Below, in pieces: positions 25,477 to 36,824 of a stretch of DNA of 64,000 nucleotides. A program made the position numbers and the translations under genes. Each line of letters starts with the position of its first letter. Position 1 is the first letter of the stretch. The stretch covers positions 1 to 64,000 of the forward strand of contig MU405242.1 in NCBI GenBank assembly GCA_022836615.1, given 5' to 3'. The notes below the pieces were generated by a model. It did no database searches, had not been told where the DNA came from, and was given only the letters and a program-made list of their open reading frames with translations. This stretch comes from Annulohypoxylon bovei var. microspora. Its lineage: Eukaryota > Ascomycota > Sordariomycetes > Xylariales > Hypoxylaceae.

Positions 25477-27504
25477 ATGGCCGAGTCGTCGCGGAGGACA
25501 TCCGAGACGGGTGGCCCTCCTGCGACCACGATGCCTAACGATGTGGAAAAGACGGCCCAGGCACCACTTGAACTTGATGAAGCCGAAAGCAACTTCCAGC
25601 CTAAGACTTTCAAGTTCTGGTCCGTCATGCTCAGCATATACCTCGCCCTGTTTTTGGTAGCTCTCGATCGAACCATTATCGGTACCGCCATACCCCGGAT
25701 AACACTGGACTTTCACAGTCCGGGGGATATAGGCTGGTATGGCTCGGCGTATCAATTGACGACGGCAGCATCTCAACTCGTATTCGGTAGAATTTATAAG
25801 TTTTATGAGGTACAAAGGTACGTCTAAGATACTTATGCATGATAAGTCAGGTGGAATATCGCTGATCATATTTCCGCTTGTTAGGGTCTTCCTGGTCGCA
25901 GTCGCGCTATTCGAAATCGGATCCGTCATTTGTGGTGCGGCTCCAAACTCGATCGCCTTCATTCTCGGCCGTGCCATCGCCGGTCTTGGCGGGGCGGGAA
26001 TCTTCTCGGGTGTTATGATCATCATGATTCCTTTAGTGCCGCTCCGAAAAAGACCGATGTTTCAGGGTATTTTTGGGACTGTCTTCGGAGTCAGCTCGGT
26101 CATGGGTCCCCTCGTTGGAGGTGCTTTCACAGACCATGTCACCTGGAGGTAGGTCTCGTCATCTCATCCACTGAGTTGAATGAACTAACATCATGGCCCC
26201 TAGATGGTGTTTCTATATCAACCTTCCCATCGGCGCAGTTACATTTCTATGCCTTATGGTAATAAAGCTTCCGAACAAATCACCTGTGCCCGCACCATTC
26301 TGGGAACATTTCACTCGACTAGATCCCCTCGGGACCCTCTTCTTCGTCCCAAGTATTGTCTGCCTCTTGCTCGCATTGCAGTGGGGTGGGTCGACGTATG
26401 CATGGGGCAGTTGGCGCATTATCCTTTTGATGGTGCTTTTCGGTGTTCTTTTTATCGTCTTCGCTGGCATTCAAATATTGATGCCTAATACCGCAACGGT
26501 TCCAGTGAGAATCATTACTCAGCGCAGTATTGCAGCCGCAACTGTTTTCATGCTTGCGGTTGCGGGGGCAATGTTAATGACAGTCTACTATCTTCCCCTA
26601 TGGTGTAAGTAACTGCCCTCCAAGTATATTATCCGATAACGTCATAAGCTTACACCAAGACACAGTCCAGGTCGTACAAGGAGTCAGCGCTGTGCAATCC
26701 GGTATCGATACACTACCTCTTGTCCTTAGTCTTGTCGTGGCCAGTGTCGTATCTGGAGGCCTGACACAGACGATCGGATACTACGTGCCATCTATGATAA
26801 TTTGCCCAATAATCATGTCTGTAGGATTAGGGCTATTAAGCACCTTCGATGTTGGCGAGAGCTCTGGTCATTGGATTGGATATCAGTTCCTCGTGGGCTT
26901 TGGGTTAGGCATGGGAATGCAATCAGCCGGTCTTGCCTCCCAAGCGGTTCTTCCCAAACCAGATATTCCGACTGGAATCTCTATCATATTTTTTGTGCAG
27001 CAACTAGGCGGAGCCATCTTCACATCAGTTGGCCAAAACCTCCTGAGCAGCTACATGGTTCAGCACGTATCCGAAGTCCCTGGTCTTAGCCCCGAGCAGA
27101 TTACTAGCGAAGGTGCTACAGGTCTTGTCAGCAGCGTTCCGCCTTCGTCGCAAGCCGCTTTGAGGAAACTTTACAACGATGCCCTCTCGAGGGTATTTCT
27201 TTGCGGTATGGGAGTAGCACTCGTCGCCTTTGTGGCGGCGTTTTGCATGGAATGGAAAAACATTAAGAAGACTGGGCCGAAAGCGAATCCCCCCGGAGAA
27301 TTGAAAGGGGACAGTACAAGTTCTACTGGCGAACAACAAACATCGGTTGTGCAAAATACGACGGCGAATGTAGACAATGCAGAACGAAGTTCCGCGCAAC
27401 TGGAAAAAGATGAACGAATATCCAACGAGCTGACCAAAGACACCTACACCTCCACCTCCACCTCGAAGGCTCTCGAGCAATCAGCTGCTCGTACGTCAGA
27501 TTAA
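25477..27504 (+). CDS. MFS drug/toxin exporter, DHA2 (14-TM) type
   Basis: Exons 25,477-25,817, 25,885-26,148, 26,204-26,604 and 26,666-27,504 give 614 residues, normal for the family. After a hydrophilic N-terminus come the family motifs: LDRTIIGTAIP (motif D1), GRAIAGLGGAGIFSG, GPLVGGAFTDHVTWRW and CFYINLPIG (antiporter motif C region), and LQWGGSTYAWGSWR. About 14 hydrophobic segments can be counted, followed by an unusually long hydrophilic Ser/Thr/Glu-rich tail of about 80 residues. Members are plasma-membrane proton antiporters that export drugs or the product of a biosynthetic cluster. All three introns have canonical ends and preserve frame. The neighbours (two Zn2Cys6 regulators, a UstYa-like enzyme) suggest export or self-protection, but general drug resistance is equally possible. 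Confidence 0.9.
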
Positions 27505-29990
27505 AGTTTCGGGGGCTAATTAATGTCGAAATTGGTATTGGTATTAGCGACGGCAATGTGGCACAGAAGCATTGCGACAACAATGATTCCTAGTTAGGAA
27601 CGTTGTAGATTGTAAATATGGAGGATTGTAAACCAGATAAAGGAACTGAAGAACCTCTCCAATCAGGGTCATCTTGGGCTAAATGGATACAGGTGGATAG
27701 ACATGTAGGCAATTAGACACTCTTATAGAAGTGTGTACATAATACTATTTTGTATATAATCGAATTAGAAAAGAGGAAAATATTCCGTAGTACCGTCCGC
27801 GGGTCCATACATATTAAGCTTATTTCTTGTTCATCATTACCTCATACAACACCGTCGCAACCTTGAAAATACACACTGTGTAACAGCCCCTGTTCTGTGT
27901 AACGGTATGAAAAGCCAATCTAAAAATAAATGGCGGTTGTTGATGCTTAGTAAAAAGACTTTAAAGTCTTGGCGCAACCTTTACAGTTACAACAACATTC
28001 TTCTGGAAACCTCTAAACTCACATAGCGTACGAGCTACCTGCGATGGCCTTTTGCGATAACAAATATTATTAGAGAAGTAATGTGGCTATACGCTTAGAG
28101 TCGTTCTATGATTTCAGTTCCTACTGTTCCTACTCTCGCCGAAATCCAGTGTTACGAACTAAAATTCATATCGCCTCTTGTTTCGGTAAGTCTGGCGGTA
28201 TCAAGGGTCATAGCTCTTTAACTTCCATTTCCAAGATTTCCCCCCTCGTCTTGTTTCCCAATTGGTCGATCTTCTACGAGATAACCTTGCCCTGGTTTCC
28301 CAAGCATTTTCTTTTCGTGGTATTAGTTGATGTGGGGGTTTCTTTCTCGTCCAAGGACCGCTGATCTAAATGCCAATGATGCTGTCAGCCACTTATTATA
28401 ATATGCTGACAATGAAAGATAGATCTTAAGGTCATTCTCGGTTAGCTCTGCAGAATCACAGCAGCCTAGCGGTCTAGTACTAGCTTTGGTCGTCTGTGAT
28501 AGGGTCTTGCCGGCAGGGTCTAGCATAGTTTTCGTCTAACAAACACCGTCTTTACACACTAGATCCTTCCATCGAAAACTGCCCCTTCAACCCTGACCAT
28601 CATGGCTAGCTGAAGTTCAAGGCGGATCAATTAAGTTTTCCTTAGCTGCAGAAGATTGTTCTATACGCCCCACCTGTTTCTTCCAGAAGCTTTAAGACAA
28701 GCTGACCAGGAGAACTAGGCGTCTAGTTGTGGGGGCGGACATCTCCAGATACAGTATTATTCGGAATTGCGCACCAATCAAGTCTATTTCACCGAGGTAG
28801 AATGTTCATTTAGCGCGATCACCTTTGTCGTCAATATGGAATCTCTATTATAGTGCTGAATACTTGGTGGGTAGCAAGTAGTAGCGGTGGGTGAGCAAGA
28901 CTACCAACAAGGACATTGGACAAGGTCATGCCAACATATTCGCACATGTGAAGCCCCATCTCTAAACTGGGATTAGAGGGATGCTTACCTATTCTATTAT
29001 CTTGCATACTCCAGCGATTCCAAGAATGGTATCCAAGGGCGAAGTTCACACCGCAAAGCCATATTCCCGTATAATCTAGGCAGCATTGTAAGTTATTTCT
29101 ATTAGTCGACTATCACGCCCTAGCACATTAATTGTCATACGTACCTAGGCTTCTAGATGAATGCTACACGGGCTTACCACGGGGCAAGATCATCAGGGGA
29201 TATCTACCACTTACCTGTCAAAGCTGTCAAGCTACCGTTCCATCGCAAAACTACTAGAATACATACCTAATGCAGCCCTGTAGCCGAATGCTTGGTAAAG
29301 CTGGAGATAAAAATGGAACAGCAGCAGCACTTAATCCCGCCGGCTCAAACCCCGATTTACTTAGTCAGGATGGGCCCCCTATGTTACCTTAACATTCGAG
29401 GCAAATCAGCTAAGTTAGCCCATCATCATCACAGTACACAGCATGGTGCCAGCTTAATCTAACAAAGGACCATATTACTTATCTAGGTGAATGCCTAACT
29501 AAAATGCGCTTCGTGTACTAGCTGAGAGACTTCTTACTATATGTAAAGGGTTTTCTAGCTCCTCTAATCCTAGTGAAAAGGGGAAGATAGGCGATCGGCG
29601 CACGGGACAGGGCCCGACTAAGGTATGGGGATAGCTCGGTACTCTCACCTACAACTGCGGGACGCAATACGCGATGCGTATCATCAGATTATGATAGGTA
29701 GTATGGAGACTTCATGCTTCCGCAAGTGAGATCGTTCCACTTGATGGGGATAGTAAGGGAGGCTTGTATAATGCGGTCATACCTATAATAAATACGACGA
29801 GGATGCTCGTGTTTACCTTGTCTCTCGAGTAGGCCGTACGTACCTATATGACATATGACAAATTCGAAGAGCGTTTAGAAATACCGATACTAAAGATCGA
29901 CACTCCAACTTCGAGAAAACAATAAAGGAATCTTATACAACCACGTATTATCATCCGAGTCGCTTGATCTCCCATAAGCAGTCGCTGACA
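27505..29990. other. Intergenic region, no gene seen
   Basis: In 2.5 kb no frame longer than about 90 codons occurs, none has recognisable motifs, and no splice chain could be built. The segment after 29,300 contains scattered TACCTAGG/TATCTAGG-type palindromes. It should include the promoter of the regulator at 29,991. A core enzyme that might be expected here is absent. Confidence 0.5.
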
Positions 29991-31460
29991 ATGGTCCATA
30001 TGAAGAAGCACGAATGGATGTCAGGGCCGACCTTCTCGGTCGACGATGTGATCGACCCGTCACTGTCAGGCGGCGACAGCCCTTCGTCCTCCACGACAGC
30101 ACCGAAACGTAAGAGAGCAAGCAGACCAAAGGTCCGGACGGGGTGTATCACTTGGTAAGTTCGCCGACATCGAAGGGATTGTCTATGTTTCGTCACTAAT
30201 TATTCTTATACAGCAAGTAAGTTTACTTCTCTCCAGCCTAAAAACACGCATTGAAACATCACCCCGTTTCTCCTCTTCTCTGCCTCTTCTCTGCCCCTTC
30301 ATCATATCCCAGGGCGTAAAAACACCAGACTAACGCGAAAACCCCCATAAAACAGAATACGACGTGTAAAATGCGACGAGACCAAGCCCGCGTGCACGCG
30401 GTGCACGAGCACGGGACGCAAATGCGACGGGTACGGGGGCGCCGCGCCGCCGCGCCCGAAGAAGTCGCCCACGGCCCCGTCCTCGTCCCAGTTAGCAGAC
30501 CCGCTAGCCCCCAACAACTTCCCCTCGGACCCGTACCTGGCCAAGCGGCACGAGCTAGCGCGGCACAGCTTCGCGGCCGCCTGCAGGGGTAGCACCTCGC
30601 TGCGGATCCTGCGGCCCCTGGCCGCCGACATCGAGGGCACCGAGCAGGAGCGCCTGTTCTTCCACCAGTTCCGGCGCGCCGCCGAGGCCGGGCTCGCCAT
30701 GCACGCCTCGAGCCTCGGCGCCGGGTTCTGGCGGCGCCTGGTGCCGCTGGTAGGGCAGTCGGACCCGGCGGTGCGGCACGCGCTCATCGCGCTCGGTGCC
30801 GCGCACCAGGGCGCGCAATTGCAGCAGGAACAGGCTCAGCAGATGGCGACGACGATAGAAAACCCGGCGGCGGGAACTTCCTCGCGGAGCGGTAGCCCGG
30901 ACGTCATGCAGCAGCAACAACACCAGCAGCAGCAGCCGTCGTACATCTCGACCCCTCCGCCAGAAGACAGCAGCGGCTACATAGACCAGCTGGAGATGTT
31001 TATGATCCAGCAGTACAACCTGTCGATCTACCACCTGCAACAACACGTACAGCCCGGCTCGCCGCCAGAAAGCGTCGAAATCACGCTCATCTGCTGCCTA
31101 GTGTTCGTGTGCATCGAGACGTCCCGGGGCAACGAGGTCGCGGCCCTGGCACACGTCGCCAACGGCCTCCAGATCATCAAGGCCTTACCCCCGGACTCGG
31201 AACTCGTACACTCCTCGCCTGGTTCGAGCGCGGACAAGACTAGGAATAGCGGTGCCTCGCCGCGTATATCGCGCTCCGACTGGCGACAGCTCCTCGACTT
31301 CTTCCTCGCCCTCGAGCCCAGCGCGGCCACGTACGGCTTCACCAGCAGCCAACCTCCGACTCCGCCGTGCCCGACCATTAGCATGTGGGAAACTCCACTG
31401 GAGTGCTTTAACGAGATGCTGCCGCAGTGGGAGATGGAGGCCGCCGAGGTGGATATATAA
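29991..31460 (+). CDS. Zn(II)2Cys6 transcription factor with 3-nt microexon
   Basis: Exon 1 (29,991-30,154) ends within the second zinc-ligand codon (ACT TG/GTAAGT). A 59-bp intron ends in ATACAG, then only CAA (30,214-30,216) precedes the next GTAAGT. A 139-bp intron with ACTAAC ends at 30,355, and exon 3 runs to 31,460. Joining TG+CAA+A restores TGC AAA and a complete zinc cluster (C52, C55, C62, C69, C72, C79; GCITCKIRRVKCDETKPAC). The predicted product is 423 residues. After the cluster come a Pro-rich linker, a helical region (LVGQSDPAVRHALIALGAAH) typical of the shorter fungal regulators, a Gln-rich stretch and LICCLVFVCIETSRGN. Skipping the microexon gives an immediate TGA, so splicing here decides whether the protein is made. 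Exon 3 is very GC-rich compared with its flanks. Confidence 0.82.
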
Positions 31461-31822
31461 ATTGAAGTTTAAATAGCAGTAACGAGAAATGCTTGTCAAC
31501 GAAGTTTACGTGGATATGTAGTCACGGCATGTTATATACGTATAACGCATCGTTTAATTATTTCTCTCCGTGGGAGCTAGCTTAGTTATCGTGGATAGCC
31601 GTAAAATAGCATGAGAAATGGCCGTAATCCTTCCACTATTCGTCGTAGACTAGCAAACCAGCTTGTTCACTAACGCCAATCATCATACAAACACGGAAAG
31701 GGGTATTTTGCCAGCTAAAATCAACCGCCTACACCTCACTAAAAGAACCTCCCCTCTCATATTAGGTATGATACCAGAGAGTCTGCCTCATAGTTAAATC
31801 CCCTATTATGCCCGAAGATGGG
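31461..31822. other. Convergent 3' gap
   Basis: This 360 bp lies between the stop codons of the Zn2Cys6 regulator and the minus-strand F-box gene. It presumably holds both 3' ends. Nothing else is seen. Confidence 0.5.
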
Positions 31823-34818
31823 TTAGAGACGTCCATTAGCGATCTCTTTCTTAAATATCCGAACGCCAACGATATCGTAGAAGGAGTAGCCTTCGGACAG
31901 TTCTAATTTCAGCCCTGGCAGCTGCCCATATTCCTCATCGTCTTCACTTTCACTTCCGGTATCCCACTCTATGGGTGCTACTGGGAAAGGACCACTGATA
32001 TTGTAGTCGATGATTGGATTTGTAGCGAGCTGCTTTCCCTTGGTTGTGAACTTTGGCTGCTTTGGCTTCTCTGGCTTTCGGACGACCCTCACGACTCGTT
32101 CGTCATCACCCAATGCGAGCCATTCCAACTTCAGTTCGGGGTGATGCGAGATAGCGTCAACTATGAAACGGCGCGTCTCACGCATGACCGAAAGGCATGT
32201 GTCTTCTGTTCTGAATGATACAATTTGCAGGGCTCGGAGGTTTACAAGACCAGCTATATGTTGGAGAAAGGTGTGCTAAATGCTGTTAGCGATATTCAAA
32301 TACGCTCATCCCTTGATGAGTATAGAAATATGCTTACAATCGAATTCATTCCCATGATCACAGCCAATTCCTCTAACAACTTTCCTCGTCTGCAAATTAA
32401 CTGCACTGTCTTCTCATTTAGGTCCCATGAATTATCAGCTTGGTTCTTGATCATAAGACGCTTAATAGAATGCATATCTATGGTGGAGTTAGCGATCCCA
32501 TTGCAAGTAGAAGTTAAACTCTAGGTAGATCAACAGAGGGTTCCGGAATATACGTACGCTTCTTTAAGACAAATTTGCGGATCTGCTCGATGTTCGTTCC
32601 CGGATTTGGCGCGAGACTCTCCGGTTTATACTTCGGCGATCGCTGAAGCATGAGCACCTCTTTGACACTCTCAAGTTCTGAAACTAATTGTAGGAACTGC
32701 AAGCTGACGTCGTCGGTAAAGACCTTCCGTAAGGACAGCGGCTTGAGTCTGTTCTCTTTCGTCATTAATGCCCAGAATCTTTTCTGCTCGCCGACATTCA
32801 ACAGGGTTAGTCGATTTAACATGCGAAGATCTATAGCCTTCCCTAAAACCGAGGCCTTAATCGGTATGAGATGAATGCTGAGGGATTGGAGGCCGATTCC
32901 TCTAGTATCCCTTGCATACTGGCTAGCGTTATAGAGTGGCTTCTCTTTCTCTTTCGCTGTCAAGACTGGTTGGTTACTTGCAACGTTGCAAGGTATCTTC
33001 TCTTTCTTGTCCGTGGTGGAGGTAGGCTGTTCATTAACATTTTGGAGTTCTATGTTAGAATTCTTCGCTATGCAGTGTACCTCCTTTCGGAGAGCATTAG
33101 TATCTTGTTGCAATTTATATAGCTCGAAGTGTAATTTCAATAAATCAATGTGATGGGCTATTGCTTCGAACGGATTTGAAGGAGCGCTTACTTCTGCAAG
33201 ACTACCCAGTTCTTTTGACTGCGATGCATCCGTCGTAACTTCGTCGATAATTGGCTGAAGCTCAACGACCAACTCCTCTTCGGGAGCCGCTACATCGATG
33301 TCTTCAGGGTCAACGTCATATGTAGTATCCTTTACTTTAGACGGATGCTCTTTTACGCTATTGTTAGGTGGCTGCGGCTCATCTGAGCCATTTGAGGGTG
33401 GGTCCAACGTTGGAATATCGACTTTGTCTTTGGCCTCCATCGATTCTACATATTTTGTCGCAGCTGCCGTAATGGTTTCTAAAGCATCTACCTGTTGAGG
33501 ATAGGTAAATTCACTTACGCCGTTCACGTGTGCTGCTATGCGCTGGAAAACCCTGTTAACATCATCGATGAAGCGGTCACCCTCACGCAATAGAGGTTTA
33601 TGTTCTTCAACTTCTTCCTCTTTCCTATCTTTAGTAACCGCACCGGAGCTCTTTGTTTGGAGATGCTCCAAATCGAATATGCGGCCCATTACGGACTCTT
33701 GTGCCTTTCGTTCCTCTTGCGCCCGAAAAGCTTTTGCTGGCCCACTGCTATCGTAGTTGGCTGTTACTGACAGGGGCACAACTTGGAATTCGTCATCCTC
33801 GGACTCATCAAGCTCTGCTTCCGTAGGCGGTTTTCTTGCTTGCATAGCAAGCGAATGGGAGAAAGAAAGCTTCAACTTTTGTAGCGTTGATGAAGAATTG
33901 CGTACGCAAGCTTGGATCTCTGTTATTACATCGAGGTTGTCGATATCAAGGACGCTAAGACTTTCCAGGGCTTTAAACCCCGAGATTGTCGGCGGTTCCA
34001 GAGGTTCCGGAGTGGCAGGTGACTTCTTCGAGATCCTATTCTTCCAAGAAGGTTTGTAGACTGGAGACGGAGGTACTAAAGTAGGAGGGGGGCCATAGAT
34101 CGCGACAGGTAGACCGTTGCCTGGACTTGCCCATTGCGTGGACGATGACGCTGCGGTATACTCTGAATACTGCGAGCCGGTATAAGGAAGAGGCGGAGGA
34201 GGTTCATAGAGTGAGGGACCGGCTTGTAAGCGGAGATGGAGATGTCTCAAGGTCTTAATATTGTGGAGCTGTTTGTAAACAGGCCTGCTCAATTCGACTC
34301 GGATGTTCCATCGGAAGGCATCTAGCGACTGTGTTTTTCGTAGAGTGAGAAGTAACAGTGTGTTCAGAAACTTTCCACAGCTGACGTTAGCCAGATATGG
34401 CTTATAGGCAGTTTCAGCCTTGTCGCCTACACTGAGCGTGTCAAGGGAGATCTCTCTCAGATACTGAGCATAATTGTAGTCGCTTGTGGCAAAGGTAGAT
34501 AGACCACCTGCGAGGCCATCAATAGGGGAATCGAAGAAAGGGTCATCTTCGTCGGGAAATACGATGTGGAAATTGCGATATAGTTGTGCGGCGGCGAAGT
34601 CACGAAAGCGCTGGCAGACGAGAGAAAGACAGATCAAGTCGGATTGCACAAGCTATAAGAGGTTTGTTAGCTACGAACTTTTGCAAACATCAGATAAGAT
34701 AGGTAGGTAGGTTAGATCTCACATTAGTGCATATCTCTTTCAAGATCTCGTCGGGTAATTCGAGAATGTTAGTTACCTTGCGCCGCGTGGCGCCAGAAGT
34801 TTTGGTTCCAAGGTCCAT
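31823..34818 (-). CDS. F-box protein
   Basis: On the minus strand exons are 34,818-34,723, 34,652-32,558, 32,477-32,338 and 32,275-31,823, giving 927 residues. The short first exon and the start of the second build an F-box (about residues 17-60: ILELPDEILKEICTN then LVQSDLICLSLVCQRFRDF), which binds Skp1 in SCF ubiquitin ligases. The remainder is a long variable region with leucine-rich-like strands (LESLSVLDIDNLDV, IGLQSLSIHLIPIKA), an acidic/Ser-Pro-rich centre, and a C-terminal segment with a helical IVDAISHHPELKLEWLAL motif. The apparent stop after exon 2 is inside an intron: a donor GTACGT at 32,557 and the branch/acceptor GCTAAC...CCATAG restore frame into coding exons 3 and 4. The substrate is unknown. 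It is head-away from the GC-rich regulator downstream. Confidence 0.85.
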
Positions 34819-36824
34819 GATGTCGACGTGTTGAACCAACAACTTTGATTGTCACTGCAAGATATAGGCTGCCCGCAATGGGCAACAGGGAAGAAGGTGT
34901 TTTAATTCGGCAATAAATAGTTATTGCGATAGGCCGTGCAGTCGCATAAGCCTTGCTCTAGATCTACCTAGGTAGTCATGCGACGAGATGGTTGGTAGGC
35001 GAAGTTGACGTTTAACATGAATCTAATAAGATTATCAATTCCGAGTCATTCGAATCTACAGTGCAATGATCGTCGTGTCTAGCTTACTCATCTATGAGAT
35101 ACCGAAATATGTGTAGAATCGTACGTGAGTATGTCGAATCGGGAATCTTCCCAGGTTGAGTTGATGTTTTAAAGAGAAGATGGGGGATGGGGTAGGTATG
35201 AGGTATGCAGGGATGAAGGGTAGACGTTTAAGGTAGGTAGTGGGCTGAGGAGGCAGGTACGTAAGAGGTAAGGTGACGACCAGACCCAGCTAAACGCTTG
35301 TGAGGATATAAAGTTTACTAAAAAGGTACTATCCATGTGAATCTGAACCCCATCAAGTGCACGGGTTAACGGGCAGACGGGGAGGCAGGTACGGTCTGGA
35401 GAAACTTACCGGGTCCCACGTATTTACAGCGTATACGTAGCTTTAATTGGTGGGGAAGATTCGGGGAATAGTCATAGGTCAGATTTCCCACCTGCAAAGT
35501 AGGTACTTAGTAAGGATGAGAAAAGAACATTCAATGTTAAGGTTGACATTGAATTTAAAGAAAAGTTGAAATAAATAAACTACCTAAGGTTTCCCTCAAT
35601 ATATATATTTCCCCGGATAGATATAATTTACGTCATTTTCTCGACAAATTGCCTACCTAGGTAAAATACAAGACAATGAATACACCAACATTTCAATACC
35701 TCGACATCTCCAAGGCAGCCAAAACAGGTGCATATATAGGTTGGTATGTACCTACAGTCTTTATGCAGCCTTGCTACTAGTGGTCGAAGCCACCCTCACT
35801 GTTGATTAATACTCCGCAGCAATTGGCAACTATGGCCGAGCGGAGTAACGCCTATGTACGCAAGGTATGCACGTCTTTTAGATTGGCGTACATGAATTAA
35901 TTCGCCAGCATAAACCATTCCTAAACTAGAAGTTCTAGGTGAGGGACGCCGTGATAATATCTACCTACCTAAACTTATGTAGGTACCGTAGACGGTCTCT
36001 AGAAGATAATACATTCCAGAATCTAATAAGATTCAATATTCGATATTCAAGGTTTGAGTAGTTGCACCCAATTTGAAGGTAGGTAATTAATACCAAGGCA
36101 CCTGATGATACATTTACATTTAGTTGGTGAGATTCGGACTTACATCCAGCTTTTCCCGTATCAAAAATCACTCTCCTCTTATGAACCACAACGCTCTAAA
36201 TACCGAGGCTAGGCTAGTATATAGAAGAAAGTTAAGTAGCCATTTATCTAGAAATCTATGCAACTTGAAAATCACATTCTGAAATTTGATGTTCCCGATC
36301 GCTTGGAACCCCCAGTAAGAAAATGTCGAGCCTATTGGTAAAAGCTTATTGATGTACATGCTAGGATTATTCCACGCTAGCTCAGTCGTTAAGCTGCTTC
36401 CCGTCTCATCCCTTTTGGTCGAGTGGTCGAGTACAAGAGCGATGGACGGAAGGATCGTCACTCTCCGCTTTAGCTGGGCTGTGCTAACGCTCCGCCTTCC
36501 ATTATCGATTTCAGGTTATCAGATATTATCAAACCACTGTATCATCAACAACACCACAACATCCAATGTTGCTTTCTTTCCATTCGTTGAATTAAGTACA
36601 CTTTGGTGATTTTACCGTCTGCTCATTCTTTCCTATTTCTATGCAGCCGATTTCGATTTGACTAGCCTCTCATTTTCAATCCTTCTATTATTGTAATCTT
36701 CAAGGTTGCTAATGTCAAAGACCTTGTCAATTTAATTTTCAAGCGTTCGCATGGATGGAAATTTTATATCCTAGCTGATCACTAAAAACAACTCCGAGAT
36801 CTACTTCTACTTTCCATTTTCGAC
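34819..36824. other. Divergent intergenic region, no gene seen
   Basis: Two kb lie between the F-box and transglutaminase-like starts. TACCTAGGTA-type palindromes occur at about 34,966-34,977 and 35,650-35,662, and GGTAGGTA tracts around 35,190-35,260. A CT-rich leader precedes the ATG at 36,825. No frame with recognisable content was found. Confidence 0.5.

Noticed and set aside
30555..31046. Long minus-strand frames inside the Zn2Cys6 gene at 29,991
   Set aside because: No domains, and wholly explained by the composition of the plus-strand coding exon.
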